Positions 1-15,000 of a stretch of 40,562 bases of DNA are shown in pieces; the first letter of the stretch is position 1, and each line of letters starts with the position of its first letter. Source of the DNA: a virus; the IMG/VR virus record IMGVR_UViG_3300020470_000049, positions 1-40,562 of that record, one strand, 5' to 3'. The notes beneath the pieces were generated by a model that was not told the origin of the DNA, ran no database searches, and worked only from the letters and a program-made list of their open reading frames with translations. A program made the position numbers and the translations under genes.

Positions 1-1
1 T

Positions 2-3000
2 AGTGTTAACATATATGCGAAGCACCCAACCCTAGAGTTTACTAGAAATCATCAGTATGTCTTTGATGTATCTGATACTTCTAACTTCGGTTACTACCTA
101 TCATTCTCTCAGGATAACCAATATAAACTAGAATACTCATTTAATAATATTGAGAGATCTGGCACACCAGGTATTCCTTTAGGTGCTGGTCAGTATCCAT
201 TTGTTAAATTCTCTGTATTAGGTGATGTAACTAATATCTCTTACTACTTCGATCCATCCAGGACTGGTAGTGACTCACCTGTTGGACCTCTATCCTTCAT
301 TGATGTTATCACCACTCCATTTGAAGGTACATTTACTGTAACAGAAGTACCAACAGATACTAGCTTTAAATTCCAATTATTAAAGGAACCAGAAAGAAAC
401 AATGCTGAAGTTGGAACTGATGAGTTTGATCAGGTTTATTCATATTATTCAACTACTTCCACAAGAGCAGTTGGACCTATCAATACAATTCAACTTGTGT
501 CTCCAGGTGGTTTCTATCAGAAGTTACCTATCATCAGTGATATAGCATCATTTAGACAGATTGAGAAGATTGTAGTAGTTGATGGAGGTACTGAATATGC
601 TCCAGGTGTCTACTATGATGTCCCTGTTGCAGGTGATGGTGAAGGTGGTAAAGCAACCATTACTGTTGAGGTAGATGATGAGGTTGGTTCAGGAACAATT
701 ACCAATGCTCAAGTAGCAGATCCAGGTAAAGGATATACTATAGCATCTATTGATATTGATGCCATACCTGGTATTTTAGGACAAACACTTGCAGGTTCTG
801 GTGGTGCTGTAAATGTTGTTATTCCTGCTGAAGGTACTGGTGCATCTGTATTCCTAACTGGTGGTAATATTGGTAAGATTAAGAGACTTAAGAATAATGA
901 ATTTGGTTTTGGTTACTCACACGACTATACCTTAAAACCAGAGATTACTTTCCCTGTTAACTTACAACTCTTCAATACATCAATACTAAGTCAGATCAAG
1001 ATAACTGACCCAGGTGCTGGTTATACTTCAACTCCTGCTGTTGTAATTGAAGGTGGTGGTGGATCTGGTGCTGAGGCAGAAGCAGTTGTTAAAAACAATC
1101 GTCTTAGTGAGATCATTATTAAGAATAGTGGTGCTGGATATTCATCCGAACCAACGGTTACTCTAAAATCAGAATTTAACTACGTTGTTAACTTAGACCT
1201 TAACTATCTACAGTTTAACTTCCCACATGGTATAACCACTGGTGCAGAAGTCCAATTTAGATCTGATGATATTGGATCAACAGAAGGTGAATTACCAAAA
1301 CCAAGTACCGCAGGTTTGACTCAGTTAGTCGCTGGACAGACCTATTATGCTATTGCAGGTGAGGCAGCAGGTTTAGAGACTGACCAATTAAGATTCGGTC
1401 TTACTTTACAATCAGCACAAGCTGGATCTTACGTTACCTTCCTAACACAAGGATCTGGTAGACAGACTCTTTTAACTGAGGTATTCGGTGGTAAAGCAAC
1501 TGCTGTTGTTGAGACCTCAAGATTCTTAGAAGGAGAAGAGGTATTCCAAGGATCTGCTATTGAGACTGCTACAGCGATTGGTAGTGTATCTACTAACACT
1601 GGTTGGCAGATTGGTCCTAAGATTCTTAAGATCGTTGATTATACTGGTGATTGGGCTAAGGGTGAGAAGGTAACAGGTGTTATATCCAAGGCATCTGGTG
1701 TTATCGATAACTTCTCTATTGCTCGTGGTGTGTTAAATATCGGCTCCCTAACGAAGACTCCAGGCCGATTCATTGATGACGTTGGTAAGCCTTCTGAGAT
1801 TGTCCAGAAGATTCAGGATAGTTTCTTCTATCAAAACTTCTCATATGTTGTCCAGTCTGAGATTCCTATTACTGAGTGGAAGACACAGGTATTAGAGAAT
1901 AACCATCCAGCTGGTTTCAATATGTTTGGTCAGTTACAACTTAGTGGTGGTAAGGATGTATCTGGACGTAAGATTGGTACAGAATTTACGAAGAAAGTTA
2001 ATATACAAAACTATAGTAATGTAAACCAGATTACATCATTTGGTGCTGCTCAACCAATCTATACTGACTACAACAATACTGAGGTTCTTTTCCGTAAGAA
2101 GCGTCTAACTTCTTCTGAGGAAATCTTAACTTCTATTGTTAAGAAGATGGATGATATTTCTGATCAGTTTGATGGTATTAAGAAGTCATTCCCAATCACT
2201 GTTGAGGGTGAAACTGTAATTGTTAAAGATAATCAGTTAATGATTACTCTTAACGGTATTATTCAGTCTCCTGGTGTTTCATATCAAATTGTTGGTGGTA
2301 ACTTAGTATTCTCTGAGCCACCAAAACCACCTTCTAAAGTTAACTATAGAATCTTAGGAGTTACTCCTACGCCTATCTACAGAATTGCTCTTTATGATGG
2401 ATTCGGTGGTACTAACTATGGTATCTTCCCAACACTAGGACAGCAGATTCAAGGACAACTATCTGATGTTGTTGCTACTGTTATAGATTCAGGTACAAAC
2501 CACTTAGATGTTATCAATCTAGTTGGTGGTAGTTTCCAACTTAATGAGCAGATTAAGAGAGGTGAATTATTCGCTGCTTTAGTTGAATCAGTAACCTTAG
2601 TTAACAGTCCTACAATCTTCCGATTTGGTGAAGGACTAACAAACCTAGACGGAGATACAGCATACGTTGAAGAGACTAACGTAGATGCTGAAGGTGTTGT
2701 TAATGATCGTATTGTTGTAAGTAAGACTTCAGGTACTCCTAGATTTGAAACTGGTATCTTTGATTTCAAACTTAATGAATTCATATATTCTGCCTCATCT
2801 AAGATAGCAGGCCAGATTACATACATTGCTCCTTACAGTGATCCTATTAATGAAGAAGTTGTTGATGAATTGATCATTAACAAAGGAACAACCTTCCAAG
2901 GATTACTATTTGAGCGTTTAGTTAGTCTTGAGAATCCTAATGTCATATTAGACGACATTTCACAGTCTTCTATCACTCCTACTGAGATTAACAATAGTGA

Positions 3001-6000
3001 TGAGAGAATTAACGCTGACTTCCTTGATTTCGAGCAAGTTAGGACAACAGAGATAACTTATAGTCAAGTTACTGGTGGTCAATTCACTTTAGGAGAAGTT
3101 ATCCGAAATAAGAAGGTATTTTACGGAAATCCAATTTCTGTCTTCCACGGTAATGCTGCAAACAGATTCCTTGATGCAAAACGAAATATATCGAATAATA
3201 AGCAAGAAATCATCGATTTTGCAGAAGCACAAATTGCAATTGATCATCCTGACTATTATTTCCCCAATGACGTTATTACTAACTCTTGGAGTAGATTTAA
3301 GGATGCATATCGCCTAATTCAAAATAATAAGGCAATGATCGCTGGAATGGCATTTGATGACATGAAGACGCAGTATCCTAGCTCTTCTATTCCTTCAGAT
3401 GCGAAATGTAAGCGAGATCTCGAATATATGATCGATGCTATCTCAATTGACGTTTTTGCAGGTGGTAATGTCTATACTCGTAAATTTGTCCAACAATTCT
3501 TCACTGCTGAAGGTGTTTACCAACATGTAAACGCACAATCTGCTGAAACTCGTTTTGCCTTTGAAAAAGCAAAAGATAGAATGAAAGCAGCAGTTGCTAA
3601 CCAATATTCAGGCACAATCAATGCTGTAAACTCTGGTGACTCTTGGACTGGTTATCAAGACCTTACAATTACTGCTGACCCTTCACCTAACGATAATTAC
3701 GGCACTCCTGGATCAAACACTAATAATGCAGATTCACAAAACTGCTCTGATGTCCAAGCTGCAATTACAACACTTTGGGAGTTTACTGACGAAGCATTGA
3801 ATAATGCAAGTTTAAATGACGTTCCTGATGAAACAGTTGGTACATATTCACCTCATCAAGAATTATGTCGTAGAGACTTAGGATACTTCATTGATGCTAT
3901 TGCTAACGACTTAGGATCTGGTGGACAGTATAATACAGTAGAATTCACTAAGAAATTCTTTGATGCTGCTGGTGTCCCTCTAACTAACGGAATTGCTGGA
4001 GAAGAGGCACAAGCGATTACTGCTTTCCAAGCAGCAAGAGATTTGATGTATAGAGCGATTAATAACCTAATGTATTGGAAGGATCTCTCTGGGGTTGGAT
4101 ATAACCTTAATGATCCTACTACTTACACTGGTGGTGTTGCTCCTGCTAATACTTACGATGCTAACTATGCATCTGGTAATAACCAAGATATTAACAATTG
4201 TGCTAACGTTAAGACCTATATCGGCACTTTAAGTGATATAGCGACTGTAGCATTCAATGCTGGTAATTTAACCAATGTTAATGCCTTAACAGTTACTGAT
4301 GGTACATTCCAAGATGGTGAGACCATTAGGACAACTAAGATCGGATATAAGAATCGTTCTAGAGGATTATTCGTTATTGGCGATCAAATTAAGGGTATCA
4401 CTTCTGGAGCACTATTTGAAGCTCTAGGATCCAATTCTGGTCTAAAATGGATATTTGCTGGTAATATTACTGGTACATTCCAACAAGGTGAATATATCAC
4501 TAATAGTCTTCTAACTGCAACAAATTGCACTCAGAGTGTCATAGTTAAGAAGGCAGAATTAAGTGGCAGTAAATCCATCTATGTACCAAGTAATGCAATA
4601 CTTAAGACTCCAGAAAGTCTAGATTTTGAGTTTGGCACTGGTGACTTTACTATTGAGTCATGGATACGTCCTGCTGCTAATGTTGGCACACAATACCTAT
4701 TTGACTTCCGTCGTTTGAGTTCTGCTCAAGGTTTGAATATCAGAATGGATGGTCAAGCAATTAAGGTATATAACGGCACAACTTTAGGAATTAATAGTGG
4801 TAACGTAGTTGCAACAACTGGTACTTGGTATCACCTATCTGTTGTTAGATCATCTGGTGTTACCCAAATGTATATTAATGGTGCACAAGTAGGATCTAAC
4901 TGGGCAGATACTAACACATACCTTTATGCTTCTGCATCTATTGGTATGGACTTTAACCAGACATCACATTGGGCTGGTCATATTGATAACTTGTATATTA
5001 AGAAGGGCACAGCAGATCATACAACAGGATTTACAGCACCTACACAAGTTGATTATACAGAAGATAATATTGTATTAGGATTAGATGGTGAAGCACCATT
5101 TATACTTTCAACTACTGAAGTATATGCAGAGTATAGTGGATCAAGATCTTCTAATGCTGCTGCTAAGAAGGTTGACTATGCTAATCTTCTCACTATTATT
5201 GAGGACGTTGATTTAGGTCGTCAAGAGTTTAGAGACTGTGCTGATATCATTGACCTTAATGGTGCATGGATAGCAGAAGAAGCAGTTGGTAGAATGAAGG
5301 CTGCATTCTCAGACTTTACTATTAAGGGTGATGTACCTGCTGAAAACAGCTATGGTGGTACTGATAAGTGTATTAGAGATACTAAGGATTATATCTTAGG
5401 TGCACTTGTTAAGGACTTAAGAGAAGGTGGAAACTATCACACAATCTATACAGCAAGAACTTATCTAACTGTTGGTGGTGAGTTAAACTTCATTGGTAAT
5501 GAGATTTTACAATCACTATTCACATGGAATGAAGTTGTAAAACTTGCTAAGGATGTTATAACAACAACTGATACTACATTAACTGGTGTCTATACTACCA
5601 GACTGAGAATTCCTAATAACTTCTCATCTCCTGCTGCTGCTAATGTCCAGGCTGAAATCACTACTTTAGGTGATGATTTACTTAAGGTTATTGCTCCTAA
5701 TGATCAGAGATTTAGAGAAGGTGGATTCCAACTTTGGAAGAATAGAGATTATATTGCAGAAGAAACTGCTGGATATATTCAGAACAAATATGAGAAGGAA
5801 ATCAATGGCACTGTATATGACTTCCTTGAGATGCCTGGATTTGGTCAACCCTACTGTGAACGTGATATCAAGGACTTCATTATTCCTGGTGTAATTGCTG
5901 ACCTAGTAACTGGTGGTACATATCAGACACAATCTGTTATAGACAAGTATCTTGATGATCAAAATAACATACTCAATGTAGAGCATGAATTGAGTGCAAT

Positions 6001-9000
6001 GATGGATGCATTTGAGTATGCCAAGATGCTTTCAATGAAGGCAATTAATAACCTTCTAATGTCTCCTGGTGAAACATCTGCAAACCTAACAGATAATGAT
6101 GGTAATGCATTAGGTCTTCCTGCATATGTCCAAGAAGAATATTATTCTCCAGTTTATACAACTAGAGTTGCATATAGAGACTCTACTATTGTATTAGATA
6201 CTGAAGGATATCCTCAAGCAAATAGATCTTCAAATGACAGATATCTAGATGCTGCTGAATCTATTTGGACAAACAGACATCTCATTGCTAAAGAATGTGT
6301 CAGCATAATGAATGACCTTTCTAAGTATGAGAATCTACAGATTCCTGGTGGTCATGTTAACTGTGAAGATGATGTTATCGATATGATCGAGGCATTGGTA
6401 CATGACATAAGATTTGATTGTAACGAGAAGACATATGATGCTGCTGCATTATATGTTGAGACAGAAGATAATTCACTTAAGCATATTGAGACTGAGTATG
6501 AAGCAACTATTACTGTAGTTAAGATTCTAAGAGATATCTGCACTATGGTAATGCGTAATGCGTTTGGTAGAGATTATGTAGAAGGACATGAGCCTGATTT
6601 GAAACCAGTCCAGACATATGAGCAAAACCCAAGAGATGATTTATTCTGGAAGTGTGGTGATGCTATTGATGGAAATATTAGATATATTGCAGAGCAAGCA
6701 GTTGCTGCTGGGTTACAACAATATCCTGGATTATTAATTCCTGGTGGATCTATTAACTGTGTGCATGATGTTACTGATATCTTGAGATCGTTGGTATTCA
6801 ACCTCAAGTATGGTGGTAATAACTGGATGCAGTATGCTTCTGAATTCTATACAACATATAATGGTAATTTAGACCACGTTACTAACGCATCTACTGAAAC
6901 TAATTGGATTATTAACAAAGCGAAAGAGTATGCAGTTCGTGCAATGAAGGGTCAGGTTATTACTAATGATGCTGGTCATACTGTAGATCAGGTTATATAC
7001 GATGCTGTCCCAAGACCTGTAACATCTCTATTCAATTCTGGTACTGATGGTATTCAGATTAACCAACCTAATAATATCATTACTAGATCATTCAAGTTTG
7101 GTGAAGATAAGATTTCTACAACTGATACTGGCACAGGTATTGTACCTACTGAAGATGCAGTATTCAGATTAGTTACTAAGTTACCTTCATCTCCAATAGA
7201 TTGCTGCTTATTTGAAGCAGGTGATTCTACTGCTGGTATCTGGGTAGGTATTAGAGACGGTGGTAGTTACTTTAGAATTCGTGCAGGTAATGGTGCTAAT
7301 TCATATTCTGGTGGTGCTTCATATACAAATGACACTGGTTTAGCAATGATGGATCTTCAAGTAAGTAATCTATCATCTTACTTTGATAACGGAGATCATG
7401 AAATAGTATTTGAAATAACCATTGGTGGTACAGTTCAAGTTGGTCCTGGTGCTATTAAACTATGGATAGATGGTAACTTCATATCTGAAGTAACTACTCC
7501 TGGTGGACAGAATACTGGTCTAGCAGGTGGCGGTGGTATATTTGCTTCTGCTAATTATGCTGGATTTGGATCCTCTGCTGGTTCAATAGTTGCTGGAGAA
7601 TCTGCAACTGTTAATACATTTACAGTTAACGTTGGTCCTGCTCCTACTATTGCTTACAATATCACTGATGCAAAATATGATAGCAGCACTGGTGATCTAT
7701 GGTTAGATGTTGGATCACACAATCATACTGTTGGAACATATCTCAAGTTAGTCAGCAATTCGATTAACTTCACTTGTGATATGGATAACCATCAGTCAAC
7801 TCATTCATATCCTAGATCTGGTGACCCTGCTGGTAATACTGCTATAGAAGTGCTCAAAGTTGGTAATACAGAGCACACTGCTTCTACTGCTGCATATAAT
7901 CCTGAGTCAGGAATGATGACAATCACCATTGCTGATCATGGTTTAACAGATTCTACAACTCATACTGCTAAGGATGCTGCATATGATCCTGATAGTGGTG
8001 TATTACAGATAACTTGTGACGATCATGGATTTAAGACTGGTGATCAAGTTAAGATACACAATGGATCTCTAATATTCACTTGCTCTCAAGATAACTATGC
8101 TACTAAGCATGGATATCCAAGACAAAAAGATCCTGCTGGTGATCAGTGGTTATTAGTTGAAGAGGTAACAAATAAGGACGTATTTAAGGTTAATGTTGGA
8201 TCTACACCTAGAGTAGAATACAACGTATCTGATGCTGATTATAATCAGGTTGATGGAGAGTTAACATTAGATGTTGGAAACCATCGTTTTGTTGGTGCTA
8301 CACATCATGTTGCAACTTACTCAGAATATGATGCAGCGAAAGGTCATTTGAAACTGACAGTAGGTGGACATAAGATCACTAAGGGTGAGCAGATCCAGAT
8401 TACTGAAAATTCCATGACATTCACTTGCTCAATGGATAATCATTATACTAACCACGTTTATCCAAGACCTACTGATCCTTGCGTAGGTAAGTGGTTAGAT
8501 GTTGTTGAGTCTGATATTCCTGGTGGCACATTTACAGTTGATGTTGGTAAGTCTCCTATTGTAGGTTACAATCCAACTGCTGCTACATTTAATTCTGAGA
8601 CTGGTGCTCTTACTTTAACAATTGGATCACATAGTCTAGCAGCTGGAACACATATCAAGTTGGCACAAGGTAGCTTGACATTTACTTGTGATATGGATGA
8701 TCACCATTCACATCACTCATATCCAAGACCTAAGGATCCAGTACATAACGAGCCATTACCTATTGTTTCTACTACATCAGATTCTATTACAGTTAACGTT
8801 GGTATTACACCTAAAGTAGAGTATGACGTTAGTGCTGCTAGTTTCGATACATCTAATGGTAGATTAAATCTAACAACAGATAGGAAGTTTAGTTTCCGTG
8901 ATCGTAGCATCCACAGTGTATCTGGTGCAACATATAATGGATCTACTGGTTTAATGAGATTAACTGTTGCAAACCATAACTTTGCTAACGGTGATTATGT

Positions 9001-12000
9001 AAAACTTGATGATGGTGCAGTCACATTTACTTGTGACATGGACAACAATGCAACCAACCATGCATATCCTCGTGCTTCTGATCCTTATTCTGGTAAGTGG
9101 ATGGATGTCCGTAATGTATCCAGAGATCAATTTGATGTTTATGTTGGTAAGACACCTGAAATACCATTTACAGTATCTGATGCTACATACAACCCATCAA
9201 ATGGTACTTTAATACTTGAGATTGGTGAGCATGATTTAGTAGTTGGACACAACATTAAACTAACACAGGATTCTGTAGCATTTACATGTCTCTTAGATAA
9301 CAACGTTACTACTAAGACATATCCTAGATCATCTGGATCTGCATATATCGGTAACAGTGGTGCTGACCCATTCTATAATAAGCCTATTACAATTCAGAAT
9401 GTTACTGCTACAACTATTGAGTTAAATGTTGGTGTATCTTCAGATTTAACAACTCATACATTCGCACCTAATGTTGGTTTAACACCTACTGCAATTGATC
9501 ACAATCCAGTAACAGGTAAGATGAAGATCAGTATTCCTGGTCATAACTTACAAAATGGTGACTTCATTAAGATTGCTGATAATTCATTGACATTTACTTG
9601 TGCGATGGATTTACATGCAACTGATCATACATACCCACGTTGCCACGACCCTGCATCAGGATCATGGTTAAAGGTTGAGAATGTAACTGGTAATGAGTTT
9701 GATGTCCAAGTATTAACAGATATTCCTCAGAGCAATACAACATTACATTTATTCAAGTCTGCTACACCTAATTGCATTACAACTTCTGTAGTTAAGTCTG
9801 GTGGTGTATACAACCACACTTATGTAACATCTTCAGCAAATTGCTTACGTCATGCTGGTGATAGTGTAAGACTTAAGGATGATTCATTAACATTCACATG
9901 TAATATGGATGGTCATTCTGCTCAGAAGACATATCCTAGAGCAGCAACCACAACTCATACTCCATCTGATGTTAAGTATGATCCTAATACAGGTTTACTT
10001 AAATTTACTGTTAATAATCATGGATTCCTTCCACACACATATATCAAGATTGCTGATAATTCATTAGCATTCAGTTGTAAGAAGGATACACATAGATTCA
10101 CTCCTACTGATGTTGATTACAATCCAACAACAGGTGATATGGTACTTGAATTTGGAGTATCTCATGGTTTGGTTCCTAATCAGGATATGATTAAGATTAC
10201 ACCTGAGTCAATTACTCTAACATGTGATTTCAATAGTGATGGTAATACAACTCCTAAATCATATCCTCGTGCAACTGGTGCAGCAACTTCTACTGGTCGT
10301 GACTATGCATACGACACATATTTGAATATCACAGCTGTAACATCAACTAGTATTACAGTTAACGTTAACGGTGGACAAGGTGCTGTTACAGATACATCAG
10401 TCCATAATTTCGTTTCTGCTTCTACTGATTGTATTACTGCTATAGATGTAAGTAGTCATTCATATCCAAGACCTTCTGACCCTGTAAGTGGTAAGTGGAT
10501 CATGATTCAGGAATCATCTACACATACTTTCCAAGTTGAAGTATTGGATGTAATTCCTTCTACTCATACATCAGTCCATGCATTCTTATCTGCTGCTACA
10601 AATTGCATCACTCATAAGAAGGACTTCTTCTATGATACTAATATACCAATTTGGGATTTAGGTAAGACTGAGCATACTGCTACTGACATTGCTTATCATC
10701 CTACAGAAGGTAAGATGACAGTAACCCTTGCTAATAGTTTTACTCCTCCAAATACATACACTCCTAATACTGTAACTTTCTATCCTGCAACTGGTATATT
10801 AAGAGTTACACAACCTGGTCATCCTATTCACAATGGTGATAAGATCTTTATAAGAGATGAATCATTAACATTTAGATGTGATGAAGATAGTCAGGCAACT
10901 GATCATTTATATCCAAGATCTACTGACCCTGTTAGTGGACAATGGTTGAAGGTATTCAACAGAGGTATCAACACATATGATGTCCAAGTTGGTAACCTAT
11001 TTGGTCAAGCAGCTATCTCTAATAATACAACTCACGTTTGCACAAATATTAGTGCTGCTGCTATATGGCATGCACAAGATTATGTTAAGTTTGATGAGAA
11101 TGCTATAACTCTATCTTGCACTAAGGATCAGAATGCTACTAACCACACATATCCTAGAAGGACAGATCCAACATTTGATCAGTGGTTACCTATTTCTAAT
11201 GTATCTGGTACAGGATTTGATGTCCATGTAGGTAAGTCTGGTATTAATGATGTTTATGATCATACCTTTGTATCATTTGCATCCAATGGTCTTAAGAGAC
11301 AGACTGGTACTATCACACTAGATGTTGGTGATGGTGCTATCAGTAATAGTGATGCTCATACCTTTATATCTGCAACCTCTGGTGCATTAGTTGGTGGTGG
11401 ACAATATAACCACAACTTCGTTGCATCTGGTCAGCATGCTTCTGTAACTGATGCTAGTTACAACCCAACTACAGGTTGGATGACTCTCACAGTTCCTAAT
11501 CATGGATTCATGGATGGGGAGAGTATTCAGATTGCTAACAACTCATTAGTATTCACTTGCTTACAAGATAGTAATGCTACTGAGCACTCATATCCAAGGA
11601 CAAGTGATCCTGTAAGTGGTGAGTGGATTAGAATATACAACACAACAGATGATACATTTGATGTTAAAGTCCTAGACGAAGTACCTTCTACTAACCAGAC
11701 TACTCATCTATTTGTCCGTGCAACTGCTAATGGTATTACTAGAGCAGCAATAGCAACTGGTGGTGATTATGATCATAAGTTTGTTGCTCCTGCAAAACTT
11801 ACTCCAACCAATGCTTCATACAATCCAACAACAGGTGTAATGACACTTACTGTTGCGAAACACGGTATGAAGAATGGTACCAGAATTATGGTAGACGATG
11901 GATTCGTAACATTCACATGTGATCAAGATGGTGATCAGTCTAACCATGCATATCCTAGGGCAACTGACCCATATAGTGATGAGTGGATGAAGGTATTCAA

Positions 12001-15000
12001 TGTAACTACTGATACATTCGATGTCCAAGTATTATTCAACATACCATCTACAAATACAACAACTCATTCATTTGTATCTGCTAGACCTAAGAGTATAACA
12101 GTTGCTACCTTGATGAAGGGTAATGACAGTATCAAACTTGCTCCTAATGGTTTGACATTTACTTGCTCAATGGATGGTAATTCTACCGATCATTCATATC
12201 CAAGACTTACAGACCCTGCATACAATAATTCACTTAGAATTGTTGATGACGGTGTAACAAGACATAGCCCAACAGGTGCTACATACACACCATCTACAGG
12301 TGTATTACAGTTAACAGTTCCTAATCATGGATTCGCTAATGATGACTTTATTAAGTTAGATGATTATGCATTGAATCTTACTTGTGATATGGATAATAAC
12401 TCTGATAACCATGCTTATCCTAGAGGCACAGATCCTATCAGTGGTAAGTGGGTGCAGATTTCTAATGTCCAGACAAATTCATTTGAAGTTAACGTAGGCA
12501 CAACAAGTGCTGTTAGTTACACACCTACAGATGCTGACTATACTCCAACTACAGGTGAGATGGAGCTTAACATTGGTAACCACCCACTTAAGGTTGGTCA
12601 GAGTGTTAAGATTGCAACAGGTGGTATTGTATTAGAATGTGATCAGGATGGTTATTCATCTACTAATGCATATCCAAGAAATATAATTGATAACTTCACT
12701 CCAACAAATGCTGTATACAGTGGAGAGACAGGTTATTTAACAATTACTTCTAACGGTCATGGTTTAGATAATGGATCACTTGTTAAGATTGATGACAATG
12801 CAATAACACTGCGTTGCACAATGGACGGTAGTACCAATGACAAGACTTATCCTAGATCTTCTGATCCTATTAGTGGTAAGTGGAAGGCTATCGAGAATGC
12901 TGATACAGATACATTCGATATCTTCGTTGGTAAATCAGAATTCAAGAGTTTCGATCCTCAGAATGTAGACTACAATCCTGCTAACGGTAATATGGAAATT
13001 ACTGTTGGTCCTGATCACGGTATTACAACTGCACATAGTGTTTATATTAACCCACTATCAATGACATTCACTTGTGCTCAGGATAATCATCAAACTGATC
13101 ACGCATATCCACGTCCTAATGGTACTGGTGGTGCTACTTCTGATGACCCTGCATATCAAGATGCTGTTGCTGTAACTGCTGTAACTGATAGCACTATAAC
13201 AGTTAATGTAAACCCATCACCTTCTGGAGCATCTAATCATGCTCATATCTTTAAACCTGCTGTAGGTAAGACACCAACTGCAATTACATATAGTGGTGTA
13301 TCTGGTGTTATGACAGTCACCTTGAATAGTCATGGAATGACTACAGGTGAGCAGATCATGTTTGAAGACAATTCATTGATCTTCACATGTGGTAAAGATG
13401 ACCATGCAACTGAGCATGCTTATCCTAGACATGGTGATCCTGCAAGCAACAGATGGTTAACAATTACAAGAATTGACGATAACAGATTTACTGTTAAAGT
13501 CTTAGATATCACACCATCTACTAACACCTCTGCACATACATTTAAGAGAGCAAAAACTGGTGCAATTAAGAGAGGCACAATCAGAGCTGGTGGATCATTC
13601 ACTCATACCTTCCAGTCATTTGCTAATAATGGACTTAAGGCTAAGAGAGATAGAGCATACGATCATTCTATAGAAATTAAGAAGGTTGGTCATGCTAAGT
13701 ATACTGCTGCTGGTGCTGCATTCAATGCTGCTACAGGTGTATTAACTCTTACTGTTACTAATAACCCATTCTCTAATGGAGATAGAATCAAGTTAGCAGA
13801 TAATTCATTAGTCATGACTTGTGACATGGATGGTAATGCTACTAATCATTCTTATCCAAGAGCAACAGACCCTGCACATGATAAGTGGTTAACTGTATCT
13901 AACGTATCTGGTAATAACTTTGATGTTAACGTTGGTAAGACACCTCGTGCTAACTACCTAGTTTCTGCTGCTACCTATGAGCCTACCACTGGTGAAATGA
14001 CAATGACCATTGGTAATCATAACTTCAGAGGTGGATCAACACATACTGTTACTGATGGTGCTTATAATCCTACTACAGGTATTATGACTCTCACCATTGC
14101 TAATCATGGATTCACCATAGGTGATAGAATCATGATGACTGATGAGTCAATTCAATTCAGTTGTGGATTTGGTGGTGCTTCTGGTAATGATGCTATTAAG
14201 GCATATCCAAGATCAACTGACCCAATCAGTAATACTTGGGTACCAGTTACTAACATAACTCAAAATACATTTGATATTCAGGTCTTAGCATCTGCACCTT
14301 CTACTAATACTGACGCACATACTTTCCACAGTGCTGCACCTAATGGAGTTAAGGTTGCTCATGAGTCAGTCTTCATTGAAGAGAAATCATTAGTATTCAA
14401 GTGTCTTGCTGACTCTAATGGTAGTGAGCATAGATATCCACGTCCTAATGGATACGGTGGTGCTTCTGCTGATGACCCATACTACGATACAACAGTACCT
14501 ATTATATCTGCTACTGATACTACTATTACTGTAAACGTTGGTATTTCATCTAACACTACTCAGCATACATTTGTAAGATCAGAAAATGCATTCACTCCAA
14601 CAGGTGCTAACTTCGTACCTGGAACTGGTGTATTGACAGTAACTATTCCTAACCATCCATTTGCTAATGGAGATAAGGTACAAGTTAAGAATGAATCATT
14701 CACCTTCACATGTGCTGAAGATGGTGGGCAATCAAATCATGCTTATCCAAGAGTAAGTGACCCTGCATCTAACAATTCTTGGTTAACTGTATCTAACGTA
14801 TCTGGTAATAATTTCGATATTAACGTTGGTACTTCTTCTAACACTACAACTCATACATGGGTATCTTCACTAGATGGTGCAATTATCAGAGGTGTTGTAA
14901 GAGGTGGTGGTGAATATACACACGCATTTGTAAGTGCTGTTAATGATGGAATCCACTGGGAGAATTCAACAATAACTGTTGATGTTGGTGAGACTGTTGC

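Noticed and set aside
497-499. GTG as start of the giant gene
   Set aside because: The same frame is open for a further 165 codons to the window edge, with protein-like sequence and no ribosome site before 497, so this GTG is internal.
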